The position numbers and the translations under genes were made by a program. A stretch of DNA of 64,000 nucleotides, taken from contig CM041293.1 of the NCBI GenBank assembly GCA_023052935.1, forward strand, positions 55,850,725 through 55,914,724, given 5' to 3'. The notes beneath the pieces are model-generated. The model searched no databases and had not been told where the DNA came from. It worked only from the letters and a program-made list of their open reading frames with translations. This DNA is from Piezodorus guildinii (taxonomy: Eukaryota > Arthropoda > Insecta > Hemiptera > Pentatomidae). This document shows positions 35,701-44,665 of the stretch, one piece after another (within the stretch, counting starts at the first letter, position 1; every line of letters begins with the position of its first letter).

Positions 35701-38700
35701 ATGATAAACTAGAGTCGGTTTACGATAAGTTACCGCGAAATTACATTAAGATAATACTAGGCGACGCGAACGCAAAGGTTGGAAGGGAAGAAGTATATCG
35801 TCCTACAATCGGTAAAGAAAGTTTGCACGAATATAGTAATGATAATGGGACCCGACTAATAAACTTTGCCATTTCGAAAAACCTAGTAATCAAAAGTACT
35901 ACATTTAAACATAAGGATATTCATAAGTATACGTGGACATCGCCGGATGGACAAACACGGAATCAAATCGATCATGTTTTAATACAAAACAGATGGCAAA
36001 GTAGCATAATTAACGTGAGATCGTATCGGGGTGCAGAATGCGGTTCTGATCATGAATTAGTAATCGCGAAACTTCGACAAAAACTAAATACAAAAAAGAG
36101 AACACCGAACTATATTCGTCCCGAGAATTTTGATTTAGTTAAATTGAACAACCTCGAAATTAGAAAACAATTCGCGATAGAAGTAAAAAATCGGTTCGAA
36201 GCTTTGGAATCTTCAGACGAGGAACACGAAGATGTAAACAAATTATGGGAAGGAATCAGGGATAATATTAAAGAGGTCGGTAATTTATGTCTTGGAAAAA
36301 TCGAAAATAAAAAGAACAAACCTTGGTTCGACAGGGATTGTCAAAATATGTGCGAAAAAAGAAAAACCGCTAAACTGAATTCCTTAAATAATCCAAGCGA
36401 TAATAATGTGGCTTATTTTCGGTTAGTAAAGAATGAAACTTCAAAACTATTAAAAAATAAGAAAAGAGAGTATCTTAAAGACAAAATAATAGAAATAGAA
36501 AAACACAGAAACGAAAATAACGTAAGAGAGATGTACAAAGGTATAAACAAATCGCGTAAAAGATTTGAACCTCTATTGAATGCGGTTAAAGATGCAAATA
36601 ACAATATAATTGCGGATCCTTCTGAGATATTAAATAAATTTAAACAACACTTTGACGGCATCTTAAATACGGAAAATAATAATCAATCTCCTCTCTCTGA
36701 ATATCAGAGCGCTGAACCATGGATAGACGCTCCGAGTAAAGAGGAAGTCGAAATGGCGATAGGAAAATTAAAACGTTATAAGGCCGCAGGAAATGATAAT
36801 ATCACGAGTGAATTAATCAAGGCGTGTGGAGAAGCGGGCGTTTCCAAAATACATTTTTTAGTTAAAAAGATCTGGGAAACTGAAAAAATGCCAGAAGAAT
36901 GGAAAGAATCAATACTTATTCCGATTCACAAAAAAGGACCGAGGTCGGATTGTAACAACTATCGTGGGATCTCTCTTCTCCCAGTATGCTATAAAATATT
37001 CTCGTCAATTCTAACTAGTCGAATCACGGAATACGCTGAGGAAATTATCGGAGATTACCAATGTGGTTTTAGGCGGAATCGCTCGACTATAGACCAAATA
37101 TTTTCCTTACGTCAAATATTAGAGAAAAAATTGGAATACAACGGTGTAGTCCATCAACTTTATATCGATTTTAAAAAGGCTTATGATTCAATAGACCGTC
37201 AGAAGCTATATAACATCATGATTGAACAGGGAATACCTAGAAAGTTAGTAAACCTAGTAGAGATGTGTTTGTCGGAAACATTCCATAAAGTTAGAATCGG
37301 TCATAATTACTCCGAGAGATTTGAGGTGCGATCGGGTTTGAAACAGGGTGACTCCCTTTCACCTGTGTTATTTAATATAGCTTTAGAATATGTCATAGAA
37401 AAGGTGATGTGTACCGAGACAAGATTGACAAGATTCCGGTTTTGGGGTATGCCGATGATCTGGTACTGCTAGGTGAAGACACGGAAACCATACAACTAAA
37501 TACAAGTGTGTTAATAAAAACCGGTAAAGAAATAGGACTCGAATTAAATACCGATAAAACAAAGTATATGATTAGTAGCAGAAACGGTGTCGATCTTGGT
37601 GATATTGATGTATCAGGTCATACTTTTGAACACGTAGAGAAATTCAAGTATTTAGGTTCAATTATAACTAGAAAAAATGAAATCCAGGAAGAAATAAAGT
37701 CCCGGTTAAAGGTGGGAAATGCGTGTTATTATTCAGTTGCTAAGTTACTTAGATCGCGGCTTCTATCTAAAAACTTAAAGATTAGAATTTATAAAACTAT
37801 TATTCTTCCAACGGTTCTTTACGGATGTGAAACGTGGCCGCTTACTTTAAAGGATGAACAACGGCTTAAGGTTTTCGAGAATAAGGTACTGCGTAAAATA
37901 TTTGGTCCGAAGAGAGATGAGGCCACTGGGGAGTTTAGAAGGTTGCACAACGCGGAATTGCGGAGTTTGTACCCTGTGAATATAATTGAGTTGATAGCAT
38001 CACGGAAACTCAAATGGGCGCGTAAAGTTGTTGGGCTTAGTGAGGAACGGATTCCGAGAAAGTTGGTATTCGCTGAACCGACTGGTAGGCGTCCGAAAGG
38101 TAGGCCGAAGCGGAGATGGGAGGATTGCGTTAAGGCTGATCTCGGGAGCTTGGGCTTGAATGGTGAGCATTGGACGATTCTGTGTAGGCGGAATTTGGTG
38201 GTATCGGCATCGAACCTTCGGGTTCGCTAAGCCTATTATTATTACTACCAATACATGGATTAAGAGCTAACACAAAAGGAAAAGAGTAGGATTTGATTTA
38301 TTTCCATTTTTAAATTAAATTAATTTTCTTATTAAGTAAATTTTGTCCATAAAAGAATTTTTAGTAGGGACACATTATAAAACACTCCATTTGATAAATA
38401 CAATTATCTTAAAGATAAATTTAAACTAAAAACCAATATTAAATAAATAACTCTCAGAACCCTATGGGACAAGAACGTACGTGCCTTCTACCTTCCTTGA
38501 GTTTTTTTGGCAAACAAAAAAGTACTACATCACGTGCTTTGGGTACCGGTAATAAAGTATTTCTGGTTTTTGACCCAAGTTTAAGTAAAAAAGAAGGAAG
38601 ATGGTGATCAATTTTACTCTCAATAACCCAAGTTTTTTCCCCGATTGAGATTAAACTTTAATGAGACTGAATGTCCTCTGGTATGACCCAGGATTGATGA

Positions 38701-41700
38701 AACAGAAGAATTAATTACCCACAGCAAATGGACTTGAATCTCAGCTCAGTAGGTAGGAGCACAGGCGCCTCACTCGATATAATTTTTAAAAGTGGCTCAA
38801 TTAATTATTATAATTAATAATTACAAAAACTAAGGTCTAGTAAAAGTTAGTTATCTTACCCGTGGTGGGCTGGGCGGGGGGTCTCCTGCCACCGCCGCGG
38901 CCCCTGAAGAACCACTGGCGGTAGCCTCGACGTTTGTCAGCTGCGTAGGGGCTTCCTTTGACCGCCTCGCCTCCAGGGCCTGTAACGTTAGCAGCTTCAT
39001 TCCCCTTTTCACCAGCTACAACGTCGAATTCGACTGTTTCCCCGTCCCCGACCGACCTCACCGCTTTTTTAGGGTTGTTCTTCACAATAGCAGACTGAAA
39101 TGAATCAATATGTCATAAATAAAAGTCCATCTAAAAATTATAATGTACATTAATAAGTCTGTTATACATTTCCTGTTAAATTTATTTGTTGAAATTAACC
39201 ACTGAATCACATAACACAACTAGTAAATATGTTATTAGATAAAAGACGTGAAACAGACTTGTAGAGGAACTACCTATTGGCAGCATTCCAGTAACTATTT
39301 TAAACCAAAAGGTCTCGAGGTCATCTTCTTTTCACATGCCTCGGAGGACTATCAGGAATCTAAGAAGGAGCTAGATAATAATGATACAAGACTAAACGAT
39401 ACAACTAGGTTAGAGTGTTACTGGAGTTTTGGAAGGAGTGATGCCAGGTTCAGGCCAAATCAGGAACATATGGAACATTAAGGCAATGGTTCCCAACAAA
39501 TGGTCCGCAGACATTGTCATGGATTTATTTTAAAATACCTTTGAGTAAAATATTTGTGGAGTCTTAGCATGTAATAAATATCACACATACACTACATAAG
39601 TACTCATTCAACATTTAAGTGATATAATTTCTTGTGCTCACTGACAAATGACTCTACTATCACATTAAAATTGGCCATTTTGTAATAATAATAGGCTTGA
39701 AGGACAGATATTACTTCGTCTAAGATATTCAACAATACTTGATTTCTTTATGAGTATTTCAATAAATACCTATTTTGCATTAGTTTTTAATTTTAGTAAT
39801 TCAATGTTTCGCGGATTGAAGTTAACTCTTTTTTCTTCATTTCCATTTCCCCAACTTGGCCATGCTGAATTTGAGATTGATATCTTAATATTGGGGATTT
39901 AGGAGGTCCATGCCATAGAAATATTGGATAAAGGGGTCAGCAAAAATTTTTGTTGGAAACCACAGCATTAAGGTATTTATGGATGAGTTTATTCATGAAA
40001 AGTAAGGAACGTTCAGTATTTCACGAAGGATTATAGATGGTAAGGATTGGATATGGGAAGAATTCAATGGTTTAGTAGAGCCCTAAAGCTCAACTCTGTA
40101 ATTACTGATAGATTCTATGATTGTCATGTAGATGAGTCTTTTGTAATTAAGTGGAAGGTTAAAGCATCAGTCTCTAGTAAGTGTTGAAGTAATCTGAAGA
40201 GGCAAGCAGTTTCTTGTCAGCTCAGCCTTGTGTGCGGATTCCATGTCAAGCTGGAGTCCTAGACAGTGGATCTGTTGAACCAGGACAAAGGGAATATTAT
40301 TAAAGGATACTGTAGGGATTTATTGAGATTTATTTTAATTCTCCAATTCTGAAACCGTACTTTAAGGTCTCTGATAAGGGATTTCAATATACTTTAGAAA
40401 TTAAATTACCAAAATCATTGTGTGTCCTGTCAAAACATTTTTTTTCATTAAATAATGATTTAATGAATTTTAAGTCAAGTTTAAAGGATTATTTGCTGTT
40501 CTTAAATATTTTAATTATTTATTTCTCACTATAGCCAATTACTATAAATTCCTATGGAGAGGCTTTATCAATTGTCAATACTGATGGCAATAAAGCTATT
40601 ATTATTTAAGTTAAGTTTATTAAATTAAATTAAGTTACATTAAATAATGATTTAAATGAATTTGAAAACTCAAGAAACAAAAACAAAAGAACTAGTGTAA
40701 CTAATGAGAGAAATGAAAGAAGAGATGAAATCGAGTAAAGATAATATAAAGGAAAACTAAATATTTTTACAGTGAAAATGGATAAATTTGGTCAGGACCA
40801 GACAAGGAAAAATTATAAGATACACAAGATGAAGTAGGATGATGCAAGGTAAGACAATTGAAGGTGAAGTGAAGAAAAATGTAACATCATTTTATTTGAA
40901 GGAGAGACTCTGGACAAATTACATACTGGAGGAACATAAAGAAAATTTAGTGACCACTTTAAGAGAAGATTTGGTGACAGAAGCTGTGAGGACACAGTTC
41001 TAGAAGATGATCAGAAAAACATCCCGGGCCAATTTTTTACTCATTGAGTGCAGTATCTGAACTTGGTTGAAGTCTGAAAATGGCAAGTACGAAAACTTAT
41101 GGTAGACTGTTGTGTCAAAAAGATAAAGTAGAACTGGAAAAGATTAACAACTAAGAAATAAAGAAGTTGCCAAATAGTGACAACTGCTTCAGAGCACAGT
41201 AGGATTCACAAGTGATGATTAACAGTACATTGATACATACTTGGGTAAATGTGGATGGAAGAGAGGGAGGGGGTTATGAACAAGATCCATGGGACTGCTT
41301 CAGGATTACATTTCAGCATCAAGGAGATGTAGGACCTGTGGCTGGGATTTTACAAGAATGGTCATTACAATGACATAGCCAACTGATGTAAATGTCTAGA
41401 GTAAGCAGCTAGCTAAAGATCAGGGACTCAGGCCCGTAAGCCATGAAGTACATACATACAGCATAGTATAGGAATACCATGCAAGAGGATGAAGACTGGC
41501 ATGGCAGACCCTTTCCGCAGACAAAGAAAGGAATCCACTACATACAAATTATCTGGTATTAACAAGTCTACTTCAGGAAGTAAACAGAGGCCTAAGCTCA
41601 TTTAGCAAGTCCAAGGAACATGTCAAGCCAGTTTGGAATACTCCTAAAATTACATTCAGACCAAGATGGCATGAAAAAGTTTTTAAAACACTCTTAAAAA

Positions 41701-43512
41701 TAACCTTGATGAACCACCTAAAAGAAATATTAGTGAACATCAGGATGATTTTCATTCACACCATTGGAAGACACAGCATGCATCATGAAACTAATGAAAA
41801 TGGCGAACGACAGGTTAGCTTTGCAACATCTAATGCGCTAGTGGTCATGAGTACAATTTTTCCTCACAAAAAGAAACACAAGGAAACTTGGAACTCACCA
41901 AGTGGTTGTAGCCACACAAATATATCACATACTGGTCTCATCCAGGTACTTCAACTCAATACATCATGTATGTTAGATCATATCGTGGACCAGATGTTAA
42001 TTCAGACCACTATTTAGTTATGGCAAAGATAAACCAAGAAGTACGATTCTATGCCATAGACAAGAGTATCAGAGAGCCAAATGGGATAAGAATGAAGCTC
42101 TAAGAGGAGGAAATTAGAAACTCATTTCAGCTAATATTGAAGGCGTGAGGAACATTCCCGCAATCGAAGGAGGAAGAGATATAGAAGAATGGAAACAAGT
42201 CATATCAGACTCAGCGGACCTGCACTGTAAAAAGGAAAGGAGGATAAGGAATGCGAAGAAGTATGGCGGAAAGGATCAGTTCTCTTGAGCCGAGAGACTA
42301 GAAATAGTAGAAAGAGTACCAGGAACAAGAACAAAAGTGAAAAGAGTTCTGAAGAAAAAGAAGAGGCAGGCAACACAGAGAAAGTAAAGGCCATCACTGA
42401 TGAACAAACAATTTATAACCATACAGAAGAGGAAAATGAGACTGAATTGATACCACCTGATAGCGTTGATATCCAATTAATTTTAGATAAGTCGAAAAAC
42501 AATAAGGCCCTGGATCAGATAGGATACCTGCAGAATTTCTAAGACAGGAGGACCTCAACAAATAGAAGAAATAACCAGATTGGTAAGCTAATATGAAAAA
42601 AATGGAATGAGTCCATGATCGTATAATTTTTTAAAAAGAAGAGGAGGAAGAAAAAATAAAGCACAGATAATGACAGCAAATCATTCCTATTTCAGCCTAT
42701 CCAAACTTTTTAAAAGTAGACTGCTCAGTCGAACAACCAAGATCAGACTGTATAGAATGCTCGTCTGACCTGTGTTAACACATACATCTGAAACCTGGAC
42801 TTTGAGCAAAGGATCAGCTGACCGTTTTAACATGTTCGAAAGAAAGATTCTTAGGTGTATTTACGGGTCTGTAGAGGAGAATGGTGTGTATCCACTTCGA
42901 AAAAACAGAGAGCTGTTCACACTTTATGATGAGTGTTACCCAGTTTCTTAGAGTGCAGCAGATTAGGTGGTTGGGCCACATAATCCCTATTCTGATTGTG
43001 AAGAAAGGACAGTGAGAAAACTGTATAATGGAAAGCCCGGCGGAAGAAGGCCTAGTGGAAGATTGAAGGGGAGATAGAAGGACAGTGTCTCTGAGGATCT
43101 GAAGAAAGCGGGAGTATCTGTGAGGCGTGCTACTGACAGGGAGAACTGAGGAAGAGCAGTTGAGCTGGCCAGGGACTGGTTCATCTGTCGTGCCGATAAT
43201 GAATCAGGATGATTTATCTTGAGAGCCTGCAGTTCACTACATCAAAAAACCCACTACTGTTCTCTTTAGAAGAGAAATTTGTCTAACAAGCAGCCTATGG
43301 TTCAGAAGGCAAGAAAAAAAGATACATCAGACTATTAGAAAGAGCTTATTCTACAGGTAAAATTACATTTATTCCCAAGAGATAAAACACATAGGTGGTT
43401 CAGCAGGAGTTGAGTATAAGTAGAGCCTGAGTCAAATTAATATAGACTAAACAAGTATATGTAAAATTGGTGATACACAAGGAGAAAACAGCAAATGGGC
43501 TGTGCAAGTATA

Positions 43513-43577
<65 letters not shown>

Positions 43578-43944
43578 TTTAATATATTTTAAGGTAGCAA
43601 GAAGTTCTTGTACATTTTTTAATGCTTATAACAACTTTAGGGAGCAGAGTGGTCTAGTGGATAGAGCACTGGTCTGCTGTGCTTCAGGTCCTGGGTTCGA
43701 ATCCCGGCTGTGGCAGAAAAATTATTTATTCTGTTAATTCAGTCGGGGGGGCGACCATAGGGTATGGAGACCCTCCTGGGACAGACCCAGCCTCTATAAA
43801 GTGGGTACCCAAATTAATTGGGTAAAAACCTGGCGGCTGAGCGTGATTAAGGCCTAATCATCTCATTGCACTGCCGTTAGCCTAGGAACAGTACGAATCT
43901 CTATATGTACTGAGCCCAAGACCCTTCACCGGTTGTAGTGGTAC

Positions 43945-44011
<67 letters not shown>

Positions 44012-44562
44012 ACTACTTTATATTAAGTTCACTGTTATATACGACTCAATAGAATAGAAAGAGGTTTCAATAAATGCTGAAACATGTTAAAGCATATAAA
44101 TAATACGTGCTCATGTTCCTCTCCTTTTTAGAGGTTCAAGAGTGGGTACTTTTTAGTATTTTTTTTTTTAAATTGTTTTCTTCTTTTTTTTTTAAATAAA
44201 TACTCTACACTCCAAATTTAAGATAAAGAAGAAAGAAATTAATTCAAGGATATTTAAAACAAAAGCAGATGACTGACAATTTATGTTTTATAAAAGATAA
44301 TGATTTCCTTTACTATACCATTTATTGAATATCCTCATGCAAATCAGTGTGATTAGTTGTAAGTAGAGTGATAGAATTTATAAACAGTGCAGACAAGATT
44401 ATCTGAGTTAACAACTAGATTTCTGTAATGTATTTATTGATATAATTTATTATATCTGTAATTTGAGTACACCCAGAGGATTATTTAGAAATAATTTTTA
44501 ATCATGATTAATTTTAATAATATATTACCTGATGTACGAATACGTCTTCACCGGTATCTTTT
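22656..44562 (-). CDS. yps: Y-box / cold-shock-domain RNA-binding protein (5' part missing)
   Basis: Seven exons on the minus strand (44562-44529, 39094-38860, 33873-33773, 33063-32893, 30651-30520, 25475-25422, 22703-22656) join in frame into 257 visible residues and a TGA stop. The first two hold the second half of a cold-shock domain: [11 protein letters not shown] (RNP2-type motif) followed by [19 protein letters not shown] and the GPGG and [11 protein letters not shown] landmarks of Y-box proteins. The rest is Gly/Arg-rich, with basic clusters alternating with acidic ones, as in YBX1 and Drosophila Yps. These proteins package mRNA in cytoplasmic RNPs and control its translation and storage. 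The first cold-shock exon (with WFN and the RNP1 motif) was not found by eye up to base 64000. The symbol follows the Drosophila orthologue. Introns are long (0.7 to 5.4 kb) and full of transposons. Confidence 0.93.
22979..23395 (-). repeat. Interspersed repeat 'RepD', partial copy
   Basis: It starts (plus strand) TCTGGTGCGGGGAACACACA and ACTTTCACTTACCTCCGTTG, and contains AAAGCCCATTAAATTTTACA. It is the reverse orientation of the copies at 44.7 and 60.9 kb and is truncated at its right end. Confidence 0.7.
23396..25009. other. Y-box intron with a degraded repeat, no gene
   Basis: Bases 23965-24110 resemble 49103-49200 (CACTGTTTTCCAACCCTGTCC against GCTGTGTTTCAACCCCCATCC, then CAATTTTTCAG). 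They probably belong to a longer repeat that also contains RepD. Nothing else was recognised. Confidence 0.4.
25010..25150 (+). mobile_element. RTE-type retrotransposon, short 3' relic
   Basis: AAGTTGGTATTCGCTGAACC, then GACTGGTAGG and GGCTTGGGCTTGGAAGG match the terminal coding 150 bp of the RTE family, with small deletions. It lies just left of a Y-box exon. Confidence 0.75.
25422..25475 (-). CDS. yps: Y-box gene exon: 18-codon acidic/proline segment
   Basis: This 54-nt exon has acceptor TTTTTAG and donor GTATAC. It codes [18 protein letters not shown]. Phase 0 at both ends, short and charged, it links the RG-rich part to the C-terminus. The intron upstream of it contains the LTR element at 27147-29729. 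Confidence 0.82.
25925..26170 (-). mobile_element. Mariner-like transposase C-terminal relic
   Basis: On the minus strand, frames give [11 protein letters not shown], then FLQGKN, then [18 protein letters not shown]. This is the order of the PSDYHLF, GKxF and FYxxGI blocks at the end of mariner transposases. Stops and a frameshift show it is dead. It is more diverged than the copy at 8.5 kb. Confidence 0.6.
26340..27100. other. Unassigned, locally G+C-richer DNA
   Basis: There is a GC-richer patch at 26360-26420 and a CT-rich patch at 26700-26880, the latter with a TTGGGGGGTTCGCCCCC hairpin. Both look like degraded mobile DNA, but no family was identified. Confidence 0.3.
27147..27670 (+). 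repeat. 5' LTR
   Basis: It is about 524 bp and near-identical to 29234-29729 over its first 310 bp (TGTAATATACCCATTTTTT and onward). It has a longer, rearranged section at 27390-27470 where the 3' copy has a shorter one. The exact right edge is uncertain by a few bases because of AT repeats. Confidence 0.85.
27794..28564 (+). CDS. Gag-like or orphan 256-aa protein of the LTR element
   Basis: It starts at the first ATG after the primer-binding-like site and ends in TAA. Residues 10-50 are a Met/Lys/Glu-rich heptad pattern ([20 protein letters not shown]) that should form a coiled coil, as at the N-terminus of many insect gypsy Gag proteins. Residues 69-90 and 97-118 are two copies of a 28-residue-period repeat ([14 protein letters not shown] and [14 protein letters not shown]). 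The C-terminal 90 residues are hydrophobic/aromatic and look globular ([20 protein letters not shown]). No zinc knuckle or enzyme motif is present. I do not recognise the C-terminal part. Confidence 0.6.
   Translation: MEDQGTNSYLDKVDLFKQMMIMMEKLEQKIDKFGTEVLETVTNITTEMKIDSQKRTSTEDEENKKKEHTDKECKTERVTPTCTEEPLSKAVSSEDPTDQECETEIVTPMCTVEPMLMTSPCNVMIEEAKDLMTSSIDVKESVNIKEDQIHDVKPSDSKCLTFRTLISVLSPQNRPPVVFYRLSVLSNPEIGFSISYNYLSPIVNLINRYRNVPTKTIILFILDYEFYQGYMVLDHVRKDRTPYYFWTRQSLSFSRG
28565..29233 (+). other. Non-coding 3' interior of the LTR element with polypurine tract
   Basis: AT-rich with stops in all frames. It ends with T and A runs and a purine tract (GGATTGGGGAGAAA, about 29220-29233) directly before the 3' LTR, where plus-strand priming would occur. 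Confidence 0.6.
29234..29729 (+). repeat. 3' LTR
   Basis: About 496 bp. Compared with the 5' LTR it lacks roughly 30 bp around 29477-29520 and has scattered substitutions, so the insertion is not very recent. Confidence 0.85.
29730..29818. repeat. (AT)n microsatellite
   Basis: A long TA run with two interspersed TGTACA blocks. It continues the AT tract into which the LTR element inserted. Confidence 0.9.
30520..30651 (-). CDS. yps: Y-box gene exon: [20 protein letters not shown] segment
   Basis: This 132-nt, 44-codon exon has acceptor TTTTTTTAG and donor GTAACT. It is acidic/Gly-rich then Arg/Gly-rich, ending in [11 protein letters not shown]. Phase 0 at both ends makes alternative inclusion possible. 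Confidence 0.9.
30830..31530 (+). mobile_element. Second RTE-like family, C-terminal relic
   Basis: Frames give [13 protein letters not shown] (a YADD box with the second Asp lost), [15 protein letters not shown], then [20 protein letters not shown] and [31 protein letters not shown] follows, and then the [14 protein letters not shown] block. This is the reverse transcriptase end and C-terminus of an RTE/BovB-like element, diverged from the 35-kb family. It is broken by stops and frameshifts. Confidence 0.8.
31560..31700 (+). mobile_element. RTE-like relic, small fragment
   Basis: [20 protein letters not shown], a stop, then [16 protein letters not shown] corresponds to the block after YADD (YLGS..IT/I..RI..A). 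It is followed by a second fragment at 31960 and is probably part of one shuffled or deleted copy. Confidence 0.55.
31960..32215 (+). mobile_element. RTE-like C-terminal relic
   Basis: A frame reads [18 protein letters not shown] and later [20 protein letters not shown]. This matches the LRWAGHVARM and RGRPRxRWED blocks at the C-terminus of RTE elements. Confidence 0.6.
32893..33063 (-). CDS. yps: Y-box gene exon: Gly/Asp-rich then RGRGR segment
   Basis: This 171-nt, 57-codon exon has acceptor TTTTTAG and donor GTAAGT. The first half is Gly/Asp-rich and acidic; the second is [20 protein letters not shown], an RGG-like RNA-binding stretch. It is phase 0 at both ends, so it could be skipped without breaking the frame. 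Confidence 0.9.
33380..33705 (+). repeat. RepD, partial copy
   Basis: TTAATTCGATTTTTCAAAGG, then TTTTAGGGTCTCATGAGTG and CATGTTACAGCAGC match the left half of the copies at 44.7 and 60.9 kb. Confidence 0.6.
33773..33873 (-). CDS. yps: Y-box gene exon: acidic then Arg-rich segment
   Basis: The acceptor is TTTGCCTGCAG and the donor GTAACC. It codes [19 protein letters not shown] followed by [15 protein letters not shown], an acidic-to-basic alternation usual in Y-box C-terminal tails. It enters in phase 1 and leaves in phase 0. Confidence 0.9.
33900..34690. other. Y-box intron DNA with a possible inverted-end element
   Basis: TACGGGGTCGATTGACTCC (about 33938) and GGGCCGATTGACCCT (about 34538) contain similar core words, and a GTGCGGGACGGGGTC word lies at about 34132. 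This could mark a degraded piggyBac-like or MITE element, but the ends are not cleanly inverted. No gene. Confidence 0.3.
34691..34980 (-). repeat. SINE family B copy (near full length)
   Basis: The minus strand starts GGGGTAACCAGTGGTGTTAA, then TAGCATAACAGCC and the B box GGTTCAAACCTGG, and ends in GTTAAGTGAATAAAC. It is about 290 bp and matches copies at 2.1, 8.3, 48.8 and 53.7 kb. It lies directly before the target site of the full RTE element. Confidence 0.85.
35006..38255 (+). mobile_element. Full-length RTE-type non-LTR retrotransposon with 13-bp target duplication
   Basis: A 13-bp direct repeat (TACTACCAATACA) at 35006-35018 and 38243-38255 bounds a 3224-bp element (35019-38242). It has a GC-rich 5' UTR of about 210 bp, one long coding region (APE endonuclease then reverse transcriptase) and an almost absent 3' UTR: the stop codon is followed by GCCTATTATTATT. 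A very short 3' UTR and a microsatellite end are typical of the RTE clade. It lies in a Y-box intron on the strand opposite that gene. At least six truncated relatives are in the window. Confidence 0.95.
35232..38230 (+). CDS. RTE polyprotein: APE endonuclease plus reverse transcriptase, one frameshift
   Basis: The first frame (35232-37472, 746 codons) covers the endonuclease: TWNVRSLN at 44-51, LQEVRW at 72-77, GDANAKVG at 177-184, QIDHVL at 245-250, GSDHELV at 271-277. It also covers most of the reverse transcriptase: DFKKAYDSI at 646-654 (motif A) and [10 protein letters not shown] at 702-711 (motif B). The catalytic YADD box and the C-terminus are in a second frame (37409-38230, YADD at about 37448), followed by WGARKV/RRWEDC-type C-terminal blocks. 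Compared with the copy at 62.7-64 kb, 18 bp are replaced by 8 bp at 37419-37426, a net loss of 10 bp that shifts the frame. Apart from that the coding sequence is open, so this copy was active recently but is now dead. Confidence 0.93.
38256..38859. other. Y-box intron, no gene
   Basis: AT-rich with a moderately GC patch near 38460-38560. A weak tRNA-like word set on the minus strand near 38700-38770 was not convincing. Confidence 0.4.
38860..39094 (-). CDS. yps: Y-box gene exon: end of cold-shock domain and first basic region
   Basis: This 235-nt exon has acceptor ATTTCAG and donor GTAAGA. It codes 78 residues: [19 protein letters not shown], then [21 protein letters not shown], then the basic flank with [20 protein letters not shown]. 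It is far richer in G+C than its surroundings, as expected of a conserved coding exon. Confidence 0.95.
39095..40004. other. Y-box intron, no gene
   Basis: No family recognised. A 77-codon frame at 39248-39481 lacks motifs and splice support. Confidence 0.4.
40005..40390 (-). mobile_element. Jockey-like retrotransposon relic
   Basis: The complement carries the same blocks as the tandem Jockey fragment at 55.8-57.3 kb: the segment with AAGCAGTTTCTTGTCAGCTC (plus) answers GACAAGAAACTGCTCGACG, and ATTTATTTTAATTCTCCAAT answers TTGGAGAATTAAAATAAATT. It is highly diverged, with many stops. Confidence 0.65.
40391..41689. other. Y-box intron, no gene
   Basis: A-rich, with short open frames only and no motif. 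It may be the 5' part of the relic that follows, too decayed to recognise. Confidence 0.35.
41690..43210 (+). mobile_element. Third RTE-like family, relic with deleted polymerase
   Basis: At 41770-42020 an endonuclease end is legible: [20 protein letters not shown], then [17 protein letters not shown] and a decayed [20 protein letters not shown]. At 42720-43190 comes the C-terminus: KIRLYRMLV, then [20 protein letters not shown], then [12 protein letters not shown] and [20 protein letters not shown]. Almost all of the reverse transcriptase between them is missing. Stops and frameshifts abound. Confidence 0.75.
43515..43573. repeat. (AT)n microsatellite
   Basis: An uninterrupted run of about 28 AT units followed by a T run. 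Confidence 0.95.
43629..44020 (+). repeat. SINE family A, best-preserved copy, with long poly(T) tail
   Basis: Imperfect 11-bp direct repeats (TAACAACTTTA at 43629-43639, TAACTACTTTA at 44010-44020) flank it. The tRNA-like head has GTGGTCTAGTGGATAGAGCA (A box region) and GGTTCGAATCCCG (B box). The body runs to GGTTGTAGTGGTACAG, then about 61 T residues. Tailing in T rather than A is unusual. Copies at 7.3, 17.0 and 52.3 kb share the body. Confidence 0.9.
44529..44562 (-). CDS. yps: Y-box gene exon: RNP2 segment of cold-shock domain
   Basis: This is a 34-nt micro-exon with acceptor TTTTTTACAG and donor GTAATA. It gives one base completing an upstream codon, then [11 protein letters not shown], the classic DVFVHQ motif. 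The poly(A) run just right of it on the plus strand is its poly(T) acceptor tract. Its size is typical for this exon in Y-box genes. Confidence 0.93.
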
Positions 44563-44665
44563 CTGTAAAAAAAAAAAAAAAAAAAATACATTAATTTATT
44601 GTATTTTAATTTGAACAAACATTATAAAAAATTAAACCTGAAAGGTTAAGTATTAAATGTCATTT

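Noticed and set aside
36110..36661. Minus-strand ORFs inside the RTE element
   Set aside because: Phe/Leu/Ser-rich antisense shadows of the endonuclease and reverse transcriptase coding sequence.
43640..43715. Possible functional tRNA gene
   Set aside because: A and B boxes are present, but there is no acceptor stem or cloverleaf; the same head recurs with a common non-tRNA body, so it is a SINE.
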